Positions 5,958 to 13,018 of a stretch of DNA of 15,665 bases are shown one piece after another; position 1 is the first letter of the stretch; each line of letters opens with the position of its first letter. The stretch is from positions 1-15,665 of the forward strand of contig CADBSL010000153.1 of NCBI GenBank assembly GCA_902797345.1. The letters are read 5' to 3'. The position numbers and the translations under genes are program-made. This DNA is from an uncultured Eubacteriales bacterium (GTDB taxonomy: Bacteria; Bacillota; Clostridia; Peptostreptococcales; Anaerovoracaceae). The notes beneath the pieces are model-generated. The model was not told the origin of the DNA. It saw only the letters and a program-made list of their open reading frames with translations, and did not search any database.

Positions 5958-8900
5958 TTATCCGGTTTTCTTTTCTGCCTCCAGCGCCTTTTTCTTTTCC
6001 ATATTCTTAAAGGCTGTGGCCATCATCAGCTTGATCCGGTTCAATTGGTTCACTTCGCTGGCGCCGGGGTCGAAGTCGATGGCGCAGATGTTGGACCACT
6101 CATTGTACTTGCGCATGGGCTTGATCATGCCCTTGCCGGTCACATGATTCGGCAGGCAGGCAAAGGGCTGCAGGCAAACGATGTTTTCGATGCCCCGGTC
6201 CATCAGTTCCACCATTTCTCCCGTCAGCAGCCAGCCTTCACCACACTGACTGCCCATGGAGAGGATGTTCTCCGCCTTCGCCGCGACCTCTTCGATCCGT
6301 TCCGGCACATGGAACCGTTTGCTTCCTTTCAGTTCGCCCCGGACGATGTCCCGGACTTTTTCCGCCGCCTTCAGGGCTGTCATGTTGAATGCCATGTCCT
6401 TGAAGGAGCCCGCCAGTTTTTCATAGTTGAATTTTTTATTGTAGAATCCGTAAAGGAAGAAGTCCAGCATTCCCGGCACCACCGCTTCGCCGCCTTCCCG
6501 TTCGATGGTCCCCACTATGTCGTTGTTGGCGCCCGGGTGGTATTTCACCAGGATCTCACCCACCACGCCCACTCTGGGTTTTTCCAGGGTCTCATCGATC
6601 TCGAATTCTTCAAATTCCTTTATTATAGATCTGACCAGTTTTCTGAAATGAGTGAATCCCGCGGATTCCACCTCTTTCAGCATCCGTTCATTGCATTTTT
6701 CATATAAGGCGTCCGCCGATCCCGGAACCACTTCATAGGGGCGCACCCGGTACAGCAGCTCTGTGATCAGATCTCCAAAGAGCAGCGCCTTCACCGCTTT
6801 GATGATCAGGCTGGCGCTGATGCTGAAGCCCGGATTCTTTTCCATCCCCACCAAGTTGAAGGAGATCACCGGGATGTGGGACAGGCCCATCTGCTTCAGT
6901 GCATACCGCAGCAGTGCGATATAGTTGCTGGCCCGGCACCCGCCGCCGGTCTGGCTCATCATCAGAGCCAGGTGGTCCGTGTCGTATTCACCGGACTGAA
7001 CCGCCCGGATCATCTGTCCCAACGAGACGATGGTGGGATAGCAGGCGTCGTTGTTGATGTATTTCAGCCCCCATTCGATGTCTTCCCGGGTGGTCTTGGG
7101 CAAAAGTTTCACGTCATACCCTTCACTTCTCAGCACCCGCTCGATCAGAGTGAAATGATACGGTGCCATCTGCGGCATCAGCATCGTGTAGTTTTTCCGC
7201 ATCTCCTTGGTGAAGGGGACCCGGTTCACATAGGGCTTGTCGCTGGGGTGCGGTTTGATGCCGTTTCTTTCCCGGTCCTCGGTAGCCACCTTCAGAGAAC
7301 GGATCCGGATCCGGGCCGCGCCCAGGTTGGAGCCTTCATCGATCTTGATCAGGGTATAGAGCTTATTGTTCATATCCATGATCTCGTTGACCTGGTCCGT
7401 GGTGACCGCGTCTACGCCGCAGCCGAAGGAGTTGATCTGTATCAGTTCCATGTCGTCATTCTGGGACACGATCTCCGCCGCCCGGTACAGACGGGAGTGA
7501 TACATCCACTGATTCAATACCCGGAATCTCCGGTCGTCTTCGCTCATCCAGGCCACGGAGTCCTCCGTCACCACCGCCATCCCATAGGAGGTGATGATCT
7601 CATCCAGTCCGTGGTTGATCTCCGAATCCAGGTGGTACGGACGTCCCGCCAGCACCACGATCTTCCGGCCCACCTTCCGGGAGTCTTCGATGATCTCCCG
7701 GGCCTTGTCCCGGATCTCGGTTTTAAAGCGCTGGTCCTCCGCCATGGCTTCCCGGACCGCTGCCTGGACTTCTTTCAGTGTAAAGCCGTATTCGGAATCC
7801 TTATAGTGTTCATAAAACCGCAGGGCCAGTTTTTCCTTATCGTGATATGGCATGAAGGGGTGGTCGAACCAGACCCCGTATTCGTTGAAGCATTCGTCCA
7901 TATTGTTGCCCACCACTTCTGGATAGGTGGCCACGATGGGACAGTTGTAGTGGTTGTCCCCTCTGGGGTCTTCCTTCACTTCGTGGTTGATGGACGGATA
8001 GAAAATATGGTCGATCCCCTGGTTCACCAGGCTACGGATATGGCCATGGACCAGCTTCGCCGGGTAGCAGGCAGTATCCGAAGAAATGGTGTCGATCCCC
8101 AGTTCGTAAATGCTCTTGGAGGAATGGGGCGATAAGATCACCCGGAACCCCAGCTTCGTGAACAGAGTAAACCAGAAGGGATAGTTTTCATACATGTTCA
8201 GCACTCTGGGGATCCCCACGACCCCTCTGGGTGCTTCTTCCTCCGGCAAAGGCTCGTAGTCGAAGAGCCGGTGGAGTTTATATTGGTACAGATTCGGGAT
8301 CTCTTCTCCCGCCGTCTGGGCGCCGGCGCCCCGTTCGCAGCGGTTGCCGGTAACGAAACGCTTCCCGCCCGGGAAGATGTTGATGGTCAGCAGGCAGTTG
8401 TTTTCGCACAGACCGCAGCGGGCCGTGCTGACCTTCGCAGAGAAATCCTTCAGATCTTCCGGATTGATCAGGGTGGATACATGTCCTTCCTCCCAGCGTT
8501 CCCGGCCTAAGATCGCCGCACCGAAAGCCCCCATGATGCCGGAAATATCCGGACGGACCACGTTCCTTCCCAGGATCTGTTCGATGCTCCGGAGCACCGC
8601 ATCATTGAGGAAGGTCCCGCCCTGTACCACGATCTTGTCGCCGGCATCCTCGGGATTCCGGAGTTTGATGACCTTATACAGCGCGTTTTTGATGACCGAA
8701 TAGGACAGCCCCGCCGACACATCGCCGATGGTGGCGCCTTCCTTCTGGGCCTGCTTGACCTTGGAATTCATAAAGACCGTGCACCGGGTCCCCAGATCCA
8801 CCGGATCCTTGGCTTCCAGCGCCTTCTCCGCGAACTCCGATACGCTCAGATCCATGGATTTCGCATAGGTCTCGATAAAGGATCCGCACCCGGAGGAGCA

Positions 8901-10238
8901 GGCTTCATTCAGAAGGATATTGTAAATATACCCTTCTTTGACCATCATGCATTTCATGTCCTGACCGCCGATGTCCAGGATAAAGGTCACGCCGGGCATG
9001 AAGAAGTTGGCCGCTTTGAAATGGGCCATGGTCTCGATCTCGCCGAAATCCGCCCCGTAAGCCGCCTTGATCAAAGCCTCCCCGTAACCGGTGGACACCG
9101 TATTGGCGATATAGGCTTTCTCCGGGATCAGCGGGAACAGTTCCCGGAGCATTTCCCCCGCCGCTTCCAGGGGTTTGCCTTCGTTATTTTTGTAGAAAGA
9201 ATACAGCAGCCGGCAATCGCTGTCGATCAGCGCCGCCTTCGTGGTGGTAGAACCCGCGTCGATCCCCAGATACAGAGGGCCTTCCGCTTCGCTGAGTTCT
9301 CCTCTTTCCACCTGATCCTGAGCATGCCGGGCGGCGAATTCCAGATAATCCTCCTCCGTCTCAAACAGCGGCGGCAGGTATCTCGTTGCCGATTCATCCT
9401 GGGTCTTGCTGTGCCGCAGCTTATCATCCAGTTCACTGATCCGGATGCTTTCCGTGTCTTCACTGCACATGAGGGCCGCTCCCATGGCCACATAATAGTG
9501 AGCGTCCTCCGGCACCAGGATCTCCTCTTCTTTCAGACCCAGGGTCTCAATAAACCGTTGTCTCAGTTCCGGCAGGAAATGCAGGGGACCGCCCAAAAAG
9601 GCGACATTGCCTTTGATGGTCCGTCCGCAGGCCAGACCGGTGATGGTCTGATTGACCACTGACTGGAAAATAGAAGCTGCGATATCTTCTTTCTTCGCCC
9701 CTTCGTTGATAAGGGGCTGGATATCCGTTTTCGCAAACACCCCACAGCGGGCGGCGATGGGATAGATCCGCTCCGCCTCTTTGGCGAATTCGTTCAATCC
9801 CATGGAATCCGTATTGAGCAACACTGCCATCTGGTCGATGAAGGCTCCCGTACCCCCGGCACAGGTCCCGTTCATCCGCTGTTCGATGGAGGGCTTATAG
9901 AAGGTGATCTTCGCATCCTCTCCTCCCAGTTCGATGGCCACATCGGTCCGGGGAATAAAGGTTTCGATGGCCTTGCTGCAGGAAATCACTTCCTGGGCAA
10001 AGGGCTGCTCTAAAATATTGGCCAGAGCCAGACCGCCGGAACCGGTGATGGTGACCCGCACCTCGGGATCCCCCATCTCCGTTGCCGCTTCCTTCAACAG
10101 TTCCGAGACCTTCTCGAAAATGTTGGACAGGTGGCGGTCGTACCTCTTATATATCAATTCGTTTTCTGCATTCAGCACGGCCAGCTTGACCGTTGTGGAT
10201 CCGACATCGATGCCGATCCTTAAAACTTGATCACTCAT
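5958..10238 (-). CDS. Giant acyl-CoA dehydratase activase (BadF/HgdC type) fused to HgdB-like reductase region
   Basis: This is a 1426-residue cytoplasmic iron-sulfur protein. In the known family, ATP hydrolysis by an HgdC-type activator drives one high-energy electron into a 2-hydroxyacyl-CoA dehydratase or benzoyl-CoA reductase. The substrate here is unknown. The first ASKHA half has IGIDVGSTT (8-16), CAGGTGAF (Cys126) and ARCGVF (Cys165). The second half has LGIDAGSTT (324-332), CSSGCGSF (Cys447) and TRCTVF (Cys486). A CxxCxxxC cluster follows (608, 611, 615) with a further Cys634, then a DUF2229-like stretch (about 675-820). The HgdB-like region has DTACYP (Cys724), FGCG (about 940), NDACYP (Cys1066), GGGC (Cys1101), GSQCGEG (Cys1332) and Cys1355/1360. 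The start chosen is the ATG at 10238, 10 bases after GAAAGGAG. The ATG at 10280 has no such site. It leads an operon with the ACT and UPF0210 genes. Confidence 0.9.
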   Translation of the reverse strand: MSDQVLRIGIDVGSTTVKLAVLNAENELIYKRYDRHLSNIFEKVSELLKEAATEMGDPEVRVTITGSGGLALANILEQPFAQEVISCSKAIETFIPRTDVAIELGGEDAKITFYKPSIEQRMNGTCAGGTGAFIDQMAVLLNTDSMGLNEFAKEAERIYPIAARCGVFAKTDIQPLINEGAKKEDIAASIFQSVVNQTITGLACGRTIKGNVAFLGGPLHFLPELRQRFIETLGLKEEEILVPEDAHYYVAMGAALMCSEDTESIRISELDDKLRHSKTQDESATRYLPPLFETEEDYLEFAARHAQDQVERGELSEAEGPLYLGIDAGSTTTKAALIDSDCRLLYSFYKNNEGKPLEAAGEMLRELFPLIPEKAYIANTVSTGYGEALIKAAYGADFGEIETMAHFKAANFFMPGVTFILDIGGQDMKCMMVKEGYIYNILLNEACSSGCGSFIETYAKSMDLSVSEFAEKALEAKDPVDLGTRCTVFMNSKVKQAQKEGATIGDVSAGLSYSVIKNALYKVIKLRNPEDAGDKIVVQGGTFLNDAVLRSIEQILGRNVVRPDISGIMGAFGAAILGRERWEEGHVSTLINPEDLKDFSAKVSTARCGLCENNCLLTINIFPGGKRFVTGNRCERGAGAQTAGEEIPNLYQYKLHRLFDYEPLPEEEAPRGVVGIPRVLNMYENYPFWFTLFTKLGFRVILSPHSSKSIYELGIDTISSDTACYPAKLVHGHIRSLVNQGIDHIFYPSINHEVKEDPRGDNHYNCPIVATYPEVVGNNMDECFNEYGVWFDHPFMPYHDKEKLALRFYEHYKDSEYGFTLKEVQAAVREAMAEDQRFKTEIRDKAREIIEDSRKVGRKIVVLAGRPYHLDSEINHGLDEIITSYGMAVVTEDSVAWMSEDDRRFRVLNQWMYHSRLYRAAEIVSQNDDMELIQINSFGCGVDAVTTDQVNEIMDMNNKLYTLIKIDEGSNLGAARIRIRSLKVATEDRERNGIKPHPSDKPYVNRVPFTKEMRKNYTMLMPQMAPYHFTLIERVLRSEGYDVKLLPKTTREDIEWGLKYINNDACYPTIVSLGQMIRAVQSGEYDTDHLALMMSQTGGGCRASNYIALLRYALKQMGLSHIPVISFNLVGMEKNPGFSISASLIIKAVKALLFGDLITELLYRVRPYEVVPGSADALYEKCNERMLKEVESAGFTHFRKLVRSIIKEFEEFEIDETLEKPRVGVVGEILVKYHPGANNDIVGTIEREGGEAVVPGMLDFFLYGFYNKKFNYEKLAGSFKDMAFNMTALKAAEKVRDIVRGELKGSKRFHVPERIEEVAAKAENILSMGSQCGEGWLLTGEMVELMDRGIENIVCLQPFACLPNHVTGKGMIKPMRKYNEWSNICAIDFDPGASEVNQLNRIKLMMATAFKNMEKKKALEAEKKTG

Positions 10239-10289
10239 ATCTTCCACACTCCTTTCGCCGCATATCCCGGCAAAATTCATCTAAAAGTT

Positions 10290-10295
10290 ATTATA
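10290..10295 (-). promoter_or_regulatory. Possible -10 box upstream of the giant activase gene
   Basis: A TATAAT hexamer on the minus strand (10295-10290) lies in the AT-rich 86-bp gap between the hydrolase stop and the activase start. I find no good -35 box 16-18 bases upstream. No terminator hairpin was seen in the gap, so read-through from the hydrolase gene is also possible. Confidence 0.35.
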
Positions 10296-10324
10296 TAATC
10301 TCTCTAATGAACGCATACACTTCG

Positions 10325-11089
10325 TTAGCTATTCTTAATGTTTTCTTTATAAAATCTCAGGGCTTCTGCCCGGACGATGTCCATGGCATCATTCACGGTA
10401 AAGCTGTGGTCTGCTCCTTCCACCGGGATCAGTTCGATCCCGAATCGTTCCGAGAATGCCTTCGCATCCGGGTACGGCGCCGTTTCGTCCGCCGTGCCGT
10501 GGATCATCCTCATCTTCACACTTTCCGGGCGGCGGAAGCCCTTCATCAGGTCCACTTTCTTCAGGTCCTCCCAGAAAGCCCGGTAAACATGCAGCGGCTT
10601 CACATAACCTTCATCTGCCACCACATATCCTTTCTCTTCCATCTCCTTCAACAGAGCATCATCTTCCATCCACCGGTCTACGATGCCCGGCATATCCACC
10701 GCGCTGCAGCGCAGGAAGGACATCTTCCCGGAGGGTTTTCTCTTCGTCAGGTACAAAAGGTTGATAAAGGCACCGAAACTGGAGGAAAAATAGCCGATGG
10801 TCTTTTCCGGGAACCTTTCCCGGGCCATTTCCTCTACCCGCTCCAGATCATTCAGACAATTCTCGATCCGAAAATCCTTCCCCTCCGCGAGGCTCTCTCC
10901 GTGAGCGGGAAAATCATATCGGATGGAAGCGATCCCGCCTTCCGACAATTTCTTCGCCACAGTCGTCGCAGTAGTGCTTTCCTTACTGCTGCCAAAACCG
11001 TGGCTGATGATCACCAGAAGTTCTTCCTCTCCGGTCCCTTCGTATACATAGGGGATCTCATATCCCTGTTTGCTGAATAATTTATCCAT
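10325..11089 (-). CDS. Alpha/beta hydrolase, probable serine esterase or acyl hydrolase
   Basis: This 254-residue cytoplasmic protein has an alpha/beta-hydrolase pattern: an oxyanion-type ISHGFGSSKES segment (29-39), RYDFPAHGES (57-66), a nucleophile elbow SSSFG (102-106) with Ser104 as the likely nucleophile, HGTADE (197-202) with Asp201 as the likely acid, and GADHSF (225-230) with His228. The elbow has serine where the usual GxSxG has its first glycine, a tolerated change. No signal peptide is seen. The start chosen is the ATG at 11089 with CAGGAGCT just before it. The frame extends upstream only by a TTG and has no site there. It lies between the RNase P RNA gene and the giant activase gene, with no clear promoter of its own. 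The substrate is unknown, and a thioesterase role would suit the acyl-CoA neighbour only by inference. Confidence 0.85.
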   Translation of the reverse strand: MDKLFSKQGYEIPYVYEGTGEEELLVIISHGFGSSKESTTATTVAKKLSEGGIASIRYDFPAHGESLAEGKDFRIENCLNDLERVEEMARERFPEKTIGYFSSSFGAFINLLYLTKRKPSGKMSFLRCSAVDMPGIVDRWMEDDALLKEMEEKGYVVADEGYVKPLHVYRAFWEDLKKVDLMKGFRRPESVKMRMIHGTADETAPYPDAKAFSERFGIELIPVEGADHSFTVNDAMDIVRAEALRFYKENIKNS

Positions 11090-11129
11090 AATAGCTCCTG
11101 GCTCCAATCTTCCACCTTCTACTCCCAAC

Positions 11130-11150
11130 AAAAAAAGATGTGAGCAAATC
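11130..11150 (-). terminator. 3' end and terminator of rnpB
   Basis: The 3' strand of helix P1 (11150-11137) is followed directly by seven T residues on the minus strand (11136-11130). The same P1 pairing that closes the RNA can serve as the terminator stem if the 5' strand reaches it. No separate hairpin is present. Confidence 0.6.
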
Positions 11151-11485
11151 TATAAGCCGGGTTCTGTCTTAGACAGCCATCTATCTAGGCCTGTCGTTGC
11201 CGACAGGCTCCAGCGATCCACCTACCGGACCGGCGACGAGCAACCGCCTTTTGTGGTCCTGCTTGATCTTGCTCCGGGTGGGGTTTACATGGCCGGCATG
11301 TCACCATACCGCCGGTGAGCTCTTACCTCGCCGTTTCACCCTTGCCTGACAGAAGTCAGGCGGTTTGCTTTCTGTTGCACTTTCCTTAGAGTCGCCTCCA
11401 CCGGACGTTATCCGGCACCCTGCTCTGCGGAGCCCGGACTTTCCTCGTGGGAAGACCCACGCGACTGTCCGACTTACTCACATCA
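11137..11485 (-). rRNA. rnpB: RNase P RNA, bacterial class A (an ncRNA, not rRNA)
   Basis: This is an RNA gene, the catalytic RNA of RNase P, which removes 5' leaders from pre-tRNAs; the type field should be read as ncRNA. Read on the minus strand, it shows the conserved blocks in order: GAGGAAAGTCCGGGCT near the 5' end, AGTGCAACAGAAAGCAAACC, GGGTGAAACGGCGAGGTAAG, GTAAACCCCACCCGGAGCAAG-type sequence, a GGTAGG loop that pairs with the tRNA CCA end, and AGAACCCGGCTTATAG near the 3' end. The ends pair over about 14 bases as helix P1 (11472-11485 with 11137-11150). The presence of the GGTAGG loop and overall order fit class A as in E. coli. Length is about 350 nt. Its promoter lies in the end of nif3. 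Confidence 0.5.
11137..11485 (-). ncRNA. rnpB: RNase P RNA, bacterial class A
   Basis: This is the correctly typed entry for the catalytic RNA of RNase P, which cuts the 5' leader from pre-tRNA together with the RnpA protein. On the minus strand the universally conserved 5' block GAGGAAAGTCCGGGCT and 3' block AGAACCCGGCTTATAG pair to make P4 and its surroundings. The 14-base terminal helix P1 (11472-11485 with 11137-11150) marks both ends. The GGTAGG internal loop that binds tRNA CCA supports the ancestral class A rather than the Bacillus class B. Downstream of nif3 it continues the order dnaG-rpoD-trmK-nif3, but has a strong promoter of its own at 11493-11520. Confidence 0.97.
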
Positions 11486-11492
11486 GTAGATG

Positions 11493-11520
11493 ATTATACC
11501 ATACCGGCAAATTTTTTCAA
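11493..11520 (-). promoter_or_regulatory. Strong sigma-A promoter of rnpB inside nif3
   Basis: On the minus strand TTGAAA (11520-11515) and an extended -10 TGGTATAAT (TATAAT at 11498-11493) are 16 bases apart. Initiation near 11486 fits the first base of helix P1 at 11485. The nif3 stop codon TAA (11496-11494) is the middle of the -10 box, and the -35 box codes for residues close to the nif3 C-terminus. Confidence 0.85.
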
Positions 11521-12285
11521 GCAGTTTGGCTGGGTTTTTGACGGGATCACCCGAGCGCTCCCGCCCAGGGCCTGCTGCAGCTTTTCCGCCATATTTTCAT
11601 TGAAAAAGATCTCCGTCTCATAGTGGCCGGCATCGATCAGAGCGATGCCCAGCTGTTCCGCCCGCTGGAATTCATGATACTTCACGTCTCCCGTCACCAG
11701 CACATCGCATCCCAGGGATAAGGCCGTATCCATCAGATCCGCTCCCGCTCCGGTGCAGATCCCGACTTTTGAGATCTCTTTCTCCTCTTTCCCGCAATAT
11801 CGAAGGCCGGTTCCACCCATGATCTCCAGGTCCACCCGCTCGCAGAAGGACTGAAGGCTAACGGGTTCCGGCAGGATCCCGGCCCGCATCACCGGTTCTT
11901 CTTCGGGGATCTCCACTTCCCTGAGCCCCAGCTTCTCCGCCAGAAAATCATTGTTCCCGCCGGCGGTACTGTCAAAGGAAGTGTGGGAGGAGTACACGGA
12001 AATATTGTTCCGGATCAGCTTGATCAGATACCTTCCCACCGCATCCTCTTTGCTCACTCTTTGGATGGGGGAGAACATCAACGGGTGATGACTGATGATG
12101 TATTCGCAATCTTCTTCAATGGCTTCTTCAATGGTCTCGCTGCAAATATCCAGACACACCAGGATCCGGTTGATCTCCCGGTGCCCCACGTCCAGCTGGA
12201 TCCCGGTGTTATCCCAGGACTCCATCAGTTCTTTGGGCGCGATGGTCTCGATGCAGCGGACCAGTTCTTCTTTAGTGATCGACAT
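11494..12285 (-). CDS. Nif3-like dinuclear metal-centre protein (YqfO family, short form)
   Basis: This 263-residue cytoplasmic protein belongs to the NIF3/YqfO family, often annotated as 'GTP cyclohydrolase 1 type 2 homolog'. The cellular role is not settled. Metal-ligand motifs are ISHHPL (His66, His67), SSHTSFDS (His101, Asp105) and DAGHYETE (His221, Glu225), which build the two-metal site. It is the short form: compared with Bacillus YqfO of about 370 residues, it lacks the large inserted PII-like domain. The ATG at 12285 is 14 bp inside the end of trmK and has AGAGGAT about 10 bases before it, so the two genes are translationally coupled. The trmK-nif3 pair is a long-standing Firmicutes neighbourhood. 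No terminator follows, so the operon probably reads on into rnpB. Confidence 0.93.
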   Translation of the reverse strand: MSITKEELVRCIETIAPKELMESWDNTGIQLDVGHREINRILVCLDICSETIEEAIEEDCEYIISHHPLMFSPIQRVSKEDAVGRYLIKLIRNNISVYSSHTSFDSTAGGNNDFLAEKLGLREVEIPEEEPVMRAGILPEPVSLQSFCERVDLEIMGGTGLRYCGKEEKEISKVGICTGAGADLMDTALSLGCDVLVTGDVKYHEFQRAEQLGIALIDAGHYETEIFFNENMAEKLQQALGGSARVIPSKTQPNCLKKFAGMV

Positions 12286-13018
12286 AATCTAATATCCTCT
12301 CCAGGGAATCCAGTTTTTCCGCGATCTCCCTGGCCCTTTCTTTTGCTTGCGGAGAGTCGGAACGACAGGCTCCCTCAGCGATTTCCTCCAGGATCTCCCT
12401 TTTCCACCGGATCTGGTCCGGCAAAAGCGGGTCCTTCCGACGGATCAGGTGCTGTCCGATCTCGTATTGGACCTCTCCACCCTGAAAGTAAGTCTCTATT
12501 TTTCTTTGGTTATCCTCCGGCGTTCCAAAGCACCCCTTCGTCTCCACCACCATGATCTCCCACACGAACCGGCCCTCCCGGACCAGTTTCTCGTCGATGA
12601 TGGTAAAGCCCTGTTCCAGGAGCCACTTCCGGAGTTTATCCTGGGCATTTCTCGGTTGGAGAAGGAAACGTTTCACCGAAGCCGTCTTCTCCAGATCTTC
12701 TGACAGGATATCGATCATCAAAAGGCCGCCCATTCCGGCGATCACCACAGTGTCCACCTCACCCTTTTCGATGACCTGAAGGCCGCTTCCCCTTCGGGGA
12801 TAGATCCCCTCTTCGTCCCCTTCCAGGTAACGCTCCATATGCTCCCGCATCTTCTGAAGGGGGCCGGCGTTGATATCCCCGGCTACGATGTATCCGGACC
12901 GTCCGGTCTGTTTCAGCCAGATGGGGATATAGCCATGATCCGTCCCGATGTCTGCCACCCGGCTTCCGACCGGGATCCCGTCGGCGATCCCCTGCAGTCT
13001 TTCCGATAAACGGATCAT
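12272..13018 (-). CDS. trmK: tRNA (adenine(22)-N1)-methyltransferase TrmK
   Basis: This 248-residue cytoplasmic enzyme transfers a methyl group from S-adenosylmethionine to N1 of A22 in certain tRNAs. It shows the Rossmann-type SAM motif VADIGTDHGYIPIWL (21-35), acidic GDIN at 47-50, the IAGMGG motif (93-98) and LQPRNA (120-125). The C-terminal third (about 170-245) is charged and helical, as in TrmK, and may be coiled coil that contacts tRNA. The start codon overlaps the rpoD stop by one base (TAATG), with AAGGAT about 12 bases upstream, so its translation is probably coupled to rpoD. It overlaps nif3 by 14 bp downstream. Length and neighbours match Bacillus YqfN. Confidence 0.93.
   Translation of the reverse strand: MIRLSERLQGIADGIPVGSRVADIGTDHGYIPIWLKQTGRSGYIVAGDINAGPLQKMREHMERYLEGDEEGIYPRRGSGLQVIEKGEVDTVVIAGMGGLLMIDILSEDLEKTASVKRFLLQPRNAQDKLRKWLLEQGFTIIDEKLVREGRFVWEIMVVETKGCFGTPEDNQRKIETYFQGGEVQYEIGQHLIRRKDPLLPDQIRWKREILEEIAEGACRSDSPQAKERAREIAEKLDSLERILDYVDH

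Noticed and set aside
6876..8135. 419-codon plus-strand frame opposite the giant activase gene
   Set aside because: It is antisense to motif-bearing sequence, has no recognisable domain and looks like a codon-bias artefact.
10238..10280. Upstream ATG at 10280 as the start of the giant activase gene
   Set aside because: No ribosome binding site precedes it. The good AAAGGAG site serves the ATG at 10238, just before the conserved GIDVGSTT strand.
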